The position numbers were made by a program, and so were the translations under genes. A DNA stretch of 64,000 nucleotides from G963676095 sp963676095 (GTDB taxonomy: Bacteria > Bacteroidota > Bacteroidia > Bacteroidales > Prolixibacteraceae): contig OY781040.1 in the NCBI GenBank assembly GCA_963676095.1, positions 3,224,001-3,288,000 on the forward strand, in the 5' to 3' direction. Numbering within the stretch: position 1 is the stretch's first letter; every line of letters starts with the position of its first letter. Positions 44,377 through 52,324 of this stretch are shown here, piece by piece. The notes under the pieces are model-generated. The model did no database searches and was not told where the DNA came from. It saw only the letters and a list, made by a program, of their open reading frames with translations.

Positions 44377-45351
44377 ATGAAAGCAATAGTGATTACTCAG
44401 CCAGGGGAACCGGAAGTATTACGGTTACAGGATCGTCCTGTACCGGAACCGGGACATGAAGAAATTTTAATCAATGTAAAGGCGGCAGGTGTTAATCGTG
44501 CTGATCTGTTGCAACGGAAGGGACATTATCCGCCGCCTCCCGGAGTTGTTGCCGATGTCCCGGGTTTGGAAGTTGCCGGTACTGTCGTTAAATGCGGGCA
44601 GGGGGTTACCCAATGGCAGGAGGGCGATGCTGTTTGCGCCTTACTTGCTGGCGGTGGCTATGCCGAATATGTGAATGTGAAAGAAGGGCAGTGTTTACCT
44701 GTTCCCAAAGGATTCAGCTTCGCGGAAGCCGCAGGATTGCCGGAAACCGTTTTTACCGTATGGTCGAATGTTTTTCAGCGGGGAAGGCTTACGCGGAATG
44801 AAAATTTGTTGGTACATGGCGGGAGCAGTGGTATCGGCTTCACCGCGATACAACTGGCCCGGGCTTTTGGAGCGCATGTGTTTGTAACCGTCGGAAGCGA
44901 AGAGAAAGGTCGGGCTTGCCTGGAGCTTGGTGCAAAACAGTTTATCAATTATAAAACACAGGATTTCGAGGAAGAGCTGGCTGCAGAGGGTATGGACGTT
45001 ATTCTGGATATGATAGGCGGGCAGTACTTCGAAAAGAACATTCAGGTATTAAGGCCCGAAGGACGTCTTGTTTATATCAGTACCATAAAAGGGAACCGGG
45101 GTGAACTGAATATTATGCAGGTAATGCAAAAACGGATAACCATTACAGGCAGTACGCTTAGAAGCAGGGAATATGCCTATAAACAGGCTCTGGCCAGGGA
45201 GGTTCAGCAATATGTCTGGCCTGTAATCCTGGAAGGAAAATATAAAACGGTTATCTGTAAAACGTTCCCTTTTTCCGAGGCTTCCGTTGCACACCAGCTG
45301 ATGGAAAGCAGCCGGCACATGGGGAAAATTATCCTGATAAATGATCGTTGA
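44377..45351 (+). CDS. NAD(P)H:quinone oxidoreductase, zinc-independent MDR family (PIG3-like)
   Basis: The frame is open back into cbiO, but the ATG at 44377 gives the natural start 'MKAIVITQPGEPEVLRLQDR'. The 324-residue enzyme has the GroES-like N-terminal domain ('KAAGVNRADLLQRKGHYPPP') and a Rossmann domain with NADPH-binding 'VHGGSSGIGFTAIQLARAFG'. There are no catalytic zinc ligands, as in the quinone reductase subgroup, and the pattern 'RKGHYPPPPG' is characteristic of the human TP53I3/PIG3-like branch. It is cytosolic and reduces quinones or reactive enals. It may be read from the transporter transcript because only 10 bases separate the genes. Confidence 0.9.
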   Translation: MKAIVITQPGEPEVLRLQDRPVPEPGHEEILINVKAAGVNRADLLQRKGHYPPPPGVVADVPGLEVAGTVVKCGQGVTQWQEGDAVCALLAGGGYAEYVNVKEGQCLPVPKGFSFAEAAGLPETVFTVWSNVFQRGRLTRNENLLVHGGSSGIGFTAIQLARAFGAHVFVTVGSEEKGRACLELGAKQFINYKTQDFEEELAAEGMDVILDMIGGQYFEKNIQVLRPEGRLVYISTIKGNRGELNIMQVMQKRITITGSTLRSREYAYKQALAREVQQYVWPVILEGKYKTVICKTFPFSEASVAHQLMESSRHMGKIILINDR

Positions 45352-45408
45352 GATGGAAATTCCGGATGCACTGTCCGGAACTTGCCGGTGTATTAGACTC
45401 CGCTATAG

Positions 45409-45468
45409 AATATTAACTTATAATCAGGAAAATTATAACCTGTAAAATCTAAAATATTAACTTATAAT
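45409..45468. repeat. Pair of 16-base direct repeats
   Basis: AATATTAACTTATAAT occurs at 45409-45424 and again at 45453-45468, with 28 bases between. The spacer has a short inverted piece (TAATCAGG... CCTGTAAA). A small perfect hairpin, TTCCGGA/TCCGGAA (45360-45380), lies just upstream and may end the oxidoreductase transcript. The repeats could be an operator for a dimeric or tandem-bound regulator, or leftovers of duplication. Confidence 0.55.
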
Positions 45469-45576
45469 TTTCTGGAGAATAAGGATAAATGTTCGTTCCC
45501 TTTTGAAAGATCTGTTCCGGGATTGTTGTTATTAGTGACTTTCTGTGTGATTTATTACATCAACTTTAGGTAACTT

Positions 45577-46227
45577 CTATAAAATCCGGATCAGGTCCGA
45601 CGGATGTTCCAATAGGATCCTGGCCCCATTCTTCATCAGTTCTTCCCTGGACCGGAAACCCCAGCAGGCGCCTGCCGCGTACATCCCTGCATTGTTTGCT
45701 GTTTGCATATCGACGCCCGAATCGCCGATGTAAAGCATTTTGTCCGGGGCAATATTCATTTGTCTGCTTATCTGTAAAGCTCCCGCGGGATTAGGTTTTT
45801 TTGTTGCTTCGTTGCTTAGGCCCATTACGGCGCTGAATTCCCGGCCTGGCAGTAAAACGGGGACAATTCTTTTTGTGAGTTCATCTGCCTTGTTTGACAG
45901 AACGGCAAGTTTCAGCCCGTATTTTATCAACTCGTCCAGTAATGCAGGGATTCCGTCGTAGGGTCTCGTTTTATTCATACAGTTTTCCCGGTATATTTCA
46001 ACCATTTCAGCAAAACATTTGGCTATCGTTTGTTCATCTTTATGCGGTTCCGGTAATGTCCGGGAAACAAGGTTTCTGATCCCGCTGCCAATAAAATAGT
46101 TGTAGGCTTCCGTTGTGTGTTCCGGAAAATGGTTGTTCCGGAGGACTGTATTCATCGAGTCGGCCAGGTCTTCCAGCGAGTTGACCAGGGTTCCGTCCAG
46201 ATCAAAAATAACGCCGTTAAAATTCAT
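45577..46227 (-). CDS. Phosphoglycolate phosphatase-like HAD hydrolase
   Basis: The 216-residue cytosolic protein has all four HAD motifs: nucleophile Asp in 'VIFDLDGTLVNSLEDL', Ser/Thr in 'LAVLSNKADE', Lys in 'NEATKKPNPAGAL' and acidic 'LYIGDSGVDMQTANNAGM'. The cap domain (about 15-80) is helical, the Gph/PGP type. The enzyme probably removes phosphate from 2-phosphoglycolate, although substrate range in this family is broad and cannot be fixed here. It is a single minus-strand gene; the minus-strand TonB remnant lies about 300 bases upstream. Confidence 0.88.
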   Translation of the reverse strand: MNFNGVIFDLDGTLVNSLEDLADSMNTVLRNNHFPEHTTEAYNYFIGSGIRNLVSRTLPEPHKDEQTIAKCFAEMVEIYRENCMNKTRPYDGIPALLDELIKYGLKLAVLSNKADELTKRIVPVLLPGREFSAVMGLSNEATKKPNPAGALQISRQMNIAPDKMLYIGDSGVDMQTANNAGMYAAGACWGFRSREELMKNGARILLEHPSDLIRIL

Positions 46228-46485
46228 TTTCTTTGGTTTAAGACATTTCTACTGAGAAACCGTACAGATCTTAAGCACAACATTTTCATTCATTGTCCTT
46301 CCAATTACTCATTACTAATTGTTCATTGTTAATTACTAAAACTTGTTTTATCCACGCAAATTTTGTGCAAAATACAAAAAATGGTTTTCAAAAAGTAAGG
46401 AATGTCGTCTGAGTATAGGTAAAGTATAGTTGAAGCGAAGGTGAAGTATAGCTAATATAGTTCCTGCAAAACATAATTTGAAAGA

Positions 46486-46523
46486 CTGTCCCGGGGAAGA
46501 CGGATTCTTTAAACCCGGGACAG
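46486..46523. terminator. Perfect 10-base hairpin beyond the TonB-receptor remnant
   Basis: CTGTCCCGGG (46486-46495) is the exact complement of CCCGGGACAG (46514-46523). It lies just past the stop of the minus-strand receptor remnant, and a T run follows on the plus side (46526-46532). It is a likely old terminator for the receptor gene. The rest of the gap 46228-46531 has short ATTA-rich repeats ('ATTACTAATTGTTCATTG') and no gene. Confidence 0.6.
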
Positions 46524-46531
46524 CCCCTTTT

Positions 46532-47360
46532 TTAGAACCTGAATTTCATGTCGAGGGAGAACTGGCGCGGAGCCTGGGGGGAAATGGTCGAATATCCGGT
46601 ATAGTAATCCTTGTCGTTCAGATTTTTAACATTAAGCCCGATGCGGAAAGCAGAATTGTCATAAAACAACGAAGCATTCAATACCGTGTAGGAAGGTAGT
46701 CCGAACTTGCCACCGCTTTTTGTATTGGCGATCAGGATCTCCCCGGAATAGTTTCCGCCGGACCCGAGACCAAAATGATTCAGCGCCCCCTCCCGGAAAT
46801 TATAACTGATCCAGGCATTGGCCGAATTTTCAGGTCCTGAGTTGCTCGGGCGCAGGCCATTAACGTCGTCCGTGCTTTTTTCCCAGCGGCTTTTATTGTA
46901 TGCATAACTGAAGATCAGGTCCAGACCGTCGACCGGGTTGGCAACAACCTCGGCTTCGGCCCCTTTGCTGTATTGTGTACCGTCCTGGACGGTGTATTGT
47001 ACCGTTGTCGGGGTGCCGTCGATATCGACCGTCCGGGTTTCCGAACGGGTATTGTTTTTTACACGGATATCATAATAGCTGAAAGTGGCGTTCACCCGGT
47101 CGTTGAGCAGGTTAAGCTTTAAGCCCCCTTCCCATTGATTGGCCTGTTTGGGCTTAAAATCGCTAATTGTCCCGTCCTGTTGCGTTACCGGCACCACATT
47201 TTGAAAGTCCAGTTATTGCTGATCTTGTAAGTGGCTTGCCCAAAAAGGTTACCAACATTGGACTCATTGTAAATGTCGTTGGCCTTATAGGCCAGGTCGA
47301 AATTGATGTTCGTTTCGCCGACTTTGTGTACCCCCAGGTTATTTTCAATGCTGTGGGACT
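46532..47360 (-). pseudogene. TonB-dependent (siderophore-type) receptor, C-terminal remnant with frameshift
   Basis: The minus strand encodes the last part of an outer-membrane receptor barrel: 'FKPKQANQWEGGLKLNLLND', 'GTQYSKGAEAEVVANPVDGL', 'NVKNLNDKDYYTGYSTI', ending 'QFSLDMKFRF' with the terminal Phe. The pattern fits ferric-siderophore receptors of the FhuE/FpvA kind. The frame carries on upstream as 'NNLGVHKVGETNINFDLAY' and 'NNWTFKM' but only in a different frame, with the shift near 47195-47205. Beyond about 47360 there is a stop and no receptor sequence. The plug, TonB box and most of the barrel are missing, so this is a dead fragment. Confidence 0.88.
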
Positions 47361-47598
47361 ACTTTAACACATTCGGAAAATTGAGGATTGGTTTAATCTG
47401 TTAATGTAGAATTAACAGGTAACAGAAAATTTTTTACCGAATTAGAATCGACGGAAGTTATTGACGATTAATCCGCTTTGCTTTTTACTTCAATTTGTTA
47501 AATCTTGCTAATTTATCATATTGGCATGTTTTTTATTCTGATTTGGAATGAATCTTGTTCCGTAAGGGGGATAGATCAAAAAAGAAAGGGGAAAAATT

Positions 47599-48141
47599 AT
47601 GAAAAAGGTTGTATTGATGTTGGTAATGGCTCTTTCTGCAGGTTTGATCTTTGCGCAGGGGAAAGATGATAATTCTACCATGACTAAAAAGGAAAAACGG
47701 AAAGCAGAAACAGAGCAGCAGTATCAGAAGACAAAGCAAATGCTTGAAGACAAGAATTTTGTGCTGGAATCTGATTATCTTCAGGACAGGTACGGAAATA
47801 GGGTAATCGTTAACTCGACCATTAATTTTATTGCCGTAGATTCAGCAACAGCTGTTATTCAGGTCGGTTCCAATTACCGCATGGGCCCGAACGGAGTAGG
47901 CGGCATTACTGCAAAAGGCAGGATAACAAACTGGGATTTGAAAGAAGACCCAAAGCATAGTACGTTTAATATTTCCATGAATGTCATGACAACTATCGGC
48001 ATTTATGATGTGAATTTTTCAATTGGCGCTTCAGGACAGGCTACAGCCCGTTTAACAGGATTAAGGGCGGGGCAGCTGACTTTCGATGGCGACCTGGTCC
48101 CGACCGGAGATTCTTCGGTCTATGAAGGCCAGTCGTTATAA
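47599..48141 (+). CDS. Exported DUF4251 protein
   Basis: The 180-residue protein has a signal peptide (1-19, ending 'GLIFAQ') and a Lys/Glu/Gln-rich linker, then the DUF4251 domain (about 55-178) with 'NFVLESDYLQDRYGNRV', 'GSNYRMGPNGVGGITAKGRI' and 'GQATARLTGLRAGQLTFDG'. The family is widespread in Bacteroidota, is probably periplasmic and has no known function. A purine-rich AAAGGGGAAAA lies just before the ATG, an unusually good ribosome binding site for this window. Confidence 0.88.
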   Translation: MKKVVLMLVMALSAGLIFAQGKDDNSTMTKKEKRKAETEQQYQKTKQMLEDKNFVLESDYLQDRYGNRVIVNSTINFIAVDSATAVIQVGSNYRMGPNGVGGITAKGRITNWDLKEDPKHSTFNISMNVMTTIGIYDVNFSIGASGQATARLTGLRAGQLTFDGDLVPTGDSSVYEGQSL

Positions 48142-48232
48142 TATATATACTGGCAAGAGGCAGCTCAAAGCTGTCTCTTTTTTTGTCCTGTTTTTAACAT
48201 AGAGTAGCTCCGGAATGCCGCAATTTTTTTAA

Positions 48233-48265
48233 TTTGTCCCACCTGTCGCTTAATTGTTACCTTTG
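48233..48265 (+). promoter_or_regulatory. Promoter of the DEAD-box helicase gene
   Basis: TTTG (48233-48236) and TACCTTTG (48258-48265) are separated by 21 bases, which matches the Bacteroidota -33/-7 promoter pattern. Transcription would start near 48270 and give a leader of about 60 bases before the ATG at 48330. Long leaders are usual for cold-induced RNA helicase genes. Confidence 0.65.
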
Positions 48266-48329
48266 TACCTTTTATTAATATGTCCACTTGTTCATGTTTT
48301 TTTGATGTGAACAGATTTTATTATGTATT

Positions 48330-49598
48330 ATGCAATTTGAAGAATTGAATATTGTAGAGCCTATATTGAAGGCACTAAAAGAAGAAGGCTATACTCATCC
48401 GACCGCTATCCAGGAAAAGGCTATTCCTCTTATTCTGGATCGAAAGGATGTTTTGGGCAGCGCCCAGACAGGTACGGGAAAAACGGCTGCATTTGCTGTT
48501 CCGATATTACAGTTTCTTTTTCTTGACCGGAAACAGCATGGAACGTCCCGGGCAATCAGGTCGCTTATTATTACGCCAACGCGTGAGTTGGCTATCCAGA
48601 TCGGGGACAGCCTCGATGTATACGGAAAATACACGGGAATCAAAAATACCGTCATATTTGGCGGTGTAAAGCAGGGACCCCAGACTAGTATCCTGAAACA
48701 GGGTGTCGATGTCCTTGTGGCTACGCCGGGCCGTTTGCTCGACCTCATGATCCAGGGATTTGTCAGCCTGGACAATATAAAATATTTCGTGCTGGACGAA
48801 GCAGACAGGATGCTGGATATGGGTTTTATACACGAAATCCGCAAGATCATTGCTAAACTTCCTGTCCGGCGGCAGTCTCTGTTCTTTTCAGCGACTATGC
48901 CTGAAAACATTGTCGCGCTTTCATCCGCCATTTTGAGAAACCCGGCAAAGGTTGAGGTGGATCCGGTATCTTCTACCGCAGAGACAATACAGCAATACAT
49001 GTACTATACAAACCGGGATAATAAGAAAGACCTGATTTTGCACATACTTGAAGACCGGGATATTAATCCGGTTCTTTTGTTTGCCAGAACGAAATATGGG
49101 GCCGATAAGATTGTAAGAAACCTGAAGAAACAAAATATTAAAGCTGAAGCCATTCATGGTGATAAGGCTCAGAACCAGCGGCAAAAAACATTGACTAAAT
49201 TTAAAAACCGGGAAATAAGGGTCCTTGTTGCAACGGATATTGCCGCCAGGGGAATCGATATTGACAGACTGAAATACGTGATCAATTATGATATCCCGAA
49301 TGTCGCCGAAACATACGTTCACCGGATCGGAAGATCCGGAAGGGCAGGAGAGGAAGGAGTGGCCATATCTATGTGTGAACCCGAAGAGAACGCCTATGTC
49401 AGGGATATTGAACGGTTGATTAAACAGAAAATCAATCCGGTAAAGGAAAATCCTTTTCCTCAGACAGAAAAACCTATGACCGAAAAGGAACGAAAAGCTT
49501 CTGAGAAAGAAAGACAGCGGCGGAAACAGGAATTTTTCGCTTCGCGGAAAAGGGATGCAACCGGAATGAATTTTTCCGGACGACGAAACAGAAGTTGA
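48330..49598 (+). CDS. DEAD-box ATP-dependent RNA helicase (RhlE-like)
   Basis: The 422-residue cytosolic protein has the Q motif ('THPTAIQEKAIPLIL'), motif I 'AQTGTGKTAAF', Ia 'TPTRELAIQI', motif II 'LDEADRMLDMG', motif III 'SAT', and in the second RecA lobe 'IHGDKAQNQRQKTL', 'VATDIAARGIDI' and motif VI 'HRIGRSGRAG'. It unwinds short RNA duplexes in ribosome assembly and cold adaptation. The C-terminal tail (about 375-422) is very basic, ending 'FSGRRNRS', as in RhlE-type proteins. It has its own promoter and no operon partner. Confidence 0.95.
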   Translation: MQFEELNIVEPILKALKEEGYTHPTAIQEKAIPLILDRKDVLGSAQTGTGKTAAFAVPILQFLFLDRKQHGTSRAIRSLIITPTRELAIQIGDSLDVYGKYTGIKNTVIFGGVKQGPQTSILKQGVDVLVATPGRLLDLMIQGFVSLDNIKYFVLDEADRMLDMGFIHEIRKIIAKLPVRRQSLFFSATMPENIVALSSAILRNPAKVEVDPVSSTAETIQQYMYYTNRDNKKDLILHILEDRDINPVLLFARTKYGADKIVRNLKKQNIKAEAIHGDKAQNQRQKTLTKFKNREIRVLVATDIAARGIDIDRLKYVINYDIPNVAETYVHRIGRSGRAGEEGVAISMCEPEENAYVRDIERLIKQKINPVKENPFPQTEKPMTEKERKASEKERQRRKQEFFASRKRDATGMNFSGRRNRS

Positions 49599-49695
49599 AT
49601 CCCGGAACATTTTGGGGCAGGTCCTCTTTTTCATTTTCTCAATTTATGTAAGAACAATCGATTTTTTGGACTAACTTAAACAATATCATAGTGTA

Positions 49696-50598
49696 ATGAA
49701 AACAAAAAATTTAATCATTCTTGCAGGTACATGCGCTTTATTGATAAGTTCGTGTAAACCTTTTTATCATTGCGGCCAGGCTAAACCGGAAAAGAAACTT
49801 TTGGTATCGAAACGTGTAAGGACTGTCATTGACGAGCGGGACAGCCTTTGCAGCACTCTGGATATAAGGGAGAATGAAATATCCGACTTGAACCGGAAAG
49901 TGGAAGGCCTGAATGAAAACATCCGGAACCTGAACAAAGCCAATGCGGATATTGAAAAAAAGTATAATGATCTGATGGACGAGAGCCTTTCCAAATCGGC
50001 GCAGTATGATATGGCGTTGAAGCAAAAATCGGATGAACTGGCAGAAAAAGAAAAACTTCTTCAGGAACGGGAACAATCGCTTGACGAACTTCAACGGGTA
50101 ATTGCCAGGCAGGATTCGGTTACCAAAAGGCTTAATGATATTTTGCACGACGCCTTGCTGGGATTCAACTCAGATGAGTTGTCCGTTGAAATTAAAAACG
50201 GTAAGGTTTATGTTTCCATGTCCGATAAGTTGTTGTTTAAATCAGGAAGTGCTTCCGTAGAAAACAAAGGGAAGGAAGCTATTAAAGTATTGGCTGATGT
50301 ATTGGATAAAAACAAGGACATTGATATCCTGATCGAGGGGCATACGGACAGTATTCCTATTCATACGGCTACTTATAAGGATAACTGGGACCTCAGTGTT
50401 GCCAGGGCAACTTCGATTGTCAGGATCCTGACTAACGAGTACCATATCGATCCGACCCGCTTAACTGCTTCAGGAAAAGGTGAATTTTCGCCCAAAGCGA
50501 CCAATTCTACCCCTGAAGGCAGGGCCCTTAACCGGAGAACAGAGATTATTCTTTCTCCAAAGTTGGGGGAAATCATGGATTTACTAAAGAAAGAATAG
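49696..50598 (+). CDS. OmpA-family lipoprotein with coiled coil
   Basis: The 300-residue protein has a signal with lipobox 'ALLISSC' (Cys20). Residues about 45-150 form a long coiled coil ('IRENEISDLNRKVEGLNENI', 'EKEKLLQEREQSLDELQRV'). The OmpA peptidoglycan-binding domain (about 165-290) contains 'SDKLLFKSGSASVENKGKEA', 'LIEGHTDSIPIHT' and 'LNRRTEIILSP'. It should tether the outer membrane to the cell wall. It follows the helicase gene after 97 bases and is probably transcribed separately. Confidence 0.93.
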   Translation: MKTKNLIILAGTCALLISSCKPFYHCGQAKPEKKLLVSKRVRTVIDERDSLCSTLDIRENEISDLNRKVEGLNENIRNLNKANADIEKKYNDLMDESLSKSAQYDMALKQKSDELAEKEKLLQEREQSLDELQRVIARQDSVTKRLNDILHDALLGFNSDELSVEIKNGKVYVSMSDKLLFKSGSASVENKGKEAIKVLADVLDKNKDIDILIEGHTDSIPIHTATYKDNWDLSVARATSIVRILTNEYHIDPTRLTASGKGEFSPKATNSTPEGRALNRRTEIILSPKLGEIMDLLKKE

Positions 50599-50632
50599 GC
50601 CTACCGTTACTGTTTGACAGCTTAAACCTTGC

Positions 50633-50671
50633 CAGTCCCGGTATTCGGGACCGGCAGGTTTTAAGATGCTT
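50633..50671 (+). terminator. Terminator after the OmpA lipoprotein gene, and the empty stretch beyond it
   Basis: AAACCTTGCCAGTCCCG (50633-50649) pairs with CGGGACCGGCAGGTTT (50655-50670) with one bulge and one mismatch, and T residues follow. The remaining sequence to the promoter at 51047 has no convincing gene. A 102-codon minus-strand frame there has no signal peptide, family match or coding look, and I do not call it. Confidence 0.75.
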
Positions 50672-51046
50672 TCAAAAAGGATCAAATCTGTTACAGGTAC
50701 AGTTTGCACTATTTTTTGCGGAAACTGGTTGATCAGTTTAATGAAACTGATCCTCACTGACCCCATTTGATCCGGTCCGCTGCCAGCTCTTTCATGAGTA
50801 AGCCGGACAGGTGCCGCAGGTCTGGTCCCGGATGAATAACTGTCGTTAAAAATATCCGTTTTGTCATTTTTCTTTGTTTTAGTAATGAGCATAAAATAAT
50901 TGATATAGCATTACCCGATGCGATTATCCGTAAAAATTATGATCTCCGTTAAAATCCGGACTCCCTGTGGAACGTAAACCGGGTGTCTAAAAACTGTAAA
51001 TTTAAGGTACTTGACCTGATGCCTGTTCTTCCGGGATTAACGAAAA

Positions 51047-51077
51047 TTGAATATTCGCTATATTTTTATTAATTTTG
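51047..51077 (+). promoter_or_regulatory. Promoter of the GT5-domain gene
   Basis: TTG (51047-51049) and TAATTTTG (51070-51077) are separated by 20 bases and match the Bacteroidota -33/-7 consensus. Transcription would begin near 51082, giving a leader of about 20 bases before the ATG at 51102. Confidence 0.65.
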
Positions 51078-51101
51078 CGCATCTAATTCATCTGATTTTT
51101 C

Positions 51102-51905
51102 ATGGAAAAGAAAAGAGTCTTATTCATTTCTCAGGAAATTACACCTTATCTTCCCGAATCAGAAATGTCGGTTAAGTCCAGATATTTGCCGCAGGGAATC
51201 CAGGAGAAAGGAAGGGAAATCAGGACTTTTATGCCAAGGTTCGGAAGTGTTAATGAACGACGGAATCAGTTGCATGAAGTTATTCGTTTGTCCGGAATGA
51301 ACCTTGTGATTAATGATGCTGATCATCCTTTGATTATCAAGGTCGCTTCGATACAGGCGGCCCGTATGCAGGTTTATTTTATTGATAATGAAGATTATTT
51401 TCAGAGGAAAAGCGTACTGAAAGATAGCAGGGGAAAAGAATTCGATGACAATGATGAGCGGGCTGTCTTTTTTGCCCGCGGAGTTCTGGAAACAGTCATA
51501 AAGTTGCGTTGGGCACCCGATTTGATACATTGCCATGGATGGCTTACTTCGTTAGTACCCTTATATATTAAAAAGACATATGCCGATGATCCTCTGTTTG
51601 CCAAATCAAAGGTTGTTTATTCCTTGTATAACGAGACTTTTAAAAAACCGCTTAGCCCTGGTACGATAGAGAATGTCTTATATGACGGAGTTAATCAAAG
51701 CGATCTGGAACTAATTAGCGATCCGACCTATGAAAATATGAATAAGCTGGCTATCGAATATGCTGATGCAGTAATACAAGGCAGTGAACATATTTCGTCT
51801 GAGCTTTCCGGATTTATTGCTTCAAGGAATAAGTTGTTTCTCGGTCATCAGCCTGAAGAAACGTATATCGATGCATACGACAACTTTTACGAGAAGGTAT
51901 TTTAA
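51102..51905 (+). CDS. Single-domain glycogen/starch synthase-like protein (GT5 catalytic domain only)
   Basis: The 267-residue protein resembles the N-terminal lobe of glycogen synthase: 'KKRVLFISQEITPYLPESEM', 'TFMPRFGSVNERRNQLHEV', 'FFARGVLETVIKLRWAPDLI' with 'HCHGWLTSLVPLYIK', and 'EYADAVIQGSEHIS'. The C-terminal GT-B lobe that binds ADP-glucose in true synthases is missing, and the Lys-x-Gly-Gly motif near the start is replaced by 'SEMSVKSRYLP'. It therefore is unlikely to make glycogen by itself. Short proteins of this type are common in Bacteroidota and often lie near glmS or panC; glmS is the next gene here. Its role is unknown. Confidence 0.85.
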   Translation: MEKKRVLFISQEITPYLPESEMSVKSRYLPQGIQEKGREIRTFMPRFGSVNERRNQLHEVIRLSGMNLVINDADHPLIIKVASIQAARMQVYFIDNEDYFQRKSVLKDSRGKEFDDNDERAVFFARGVLETVIKLRWAPDLIHCHGWLTSLVPLYIKKTYADDPLFAKSKVVYSLYNETFKKPLSPGTIENVLYDGVNQSDLELISDPTYENMNKLAIEYADAVIQGSEHISSELSGFIASRNKLFLGHQPEETYIDAYDNFYEKVF

Positions 51906-52324
51906 TGAGTGGGCAGCAATCTTCATGCGCGACATGAAGATTGTTGATGTCATTCTTACTGGGGGATAGATATTCTCTTGTGCCTCAGGCGTTGAATCGT
52001 CTGTTTCGTAAATGATGGTTCAAAGTTATCTCTCTTAATTATAGGTAATTTAATATAATTTTTTCCCGTTTATTTTCTTTTTTTCCTTAATATTGAAATG
52101 TTTTTTTGCTATTAAATTGGTCATATGTTTTCGTATGATGATTTCTGATTCCCTGACCCCTGATTCTTTACTCCGGCAATAGGGTGCTTGATTCCGGATA
52201 GTGGGCCACATAGAAGGCACAAAAAGGCAAAATAGAAAGTTATGGATTTTTGAATTTCGGGATAAAGGGTTGTATTTTGTATACCCAAGAAACGATAAAT
52301 AATAACATTGCTAAATCTGAAGTT
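51906..52324. other. Intergenic region before glmS
   Basis: This 419-base gap is AT-rich and contains no gene that I can support. In some related genomes a DUF4270 lipoprotein gene lies between the GT5-domain gene and glmS; no trace of a lipoprotein signal or that family is seen here. No glmS ribozyme core was recognised. The glmS frame is open back to 52250, but that part does not belong to the protein. Confidence 0.5.

Noticed and set aside
50584..50892. Minus-strand open frame of 102 codons after the OmpA gene
   Set aside because: It runs through the terminator hairpin and shows no domain or signal; more likely chance.
51906..52324. glmS ribozyme before glmS
   Set aside because: The known ribozyme is largely a Gram-positive feature, and no conserved core with a double pseudoknot could be recognised here.
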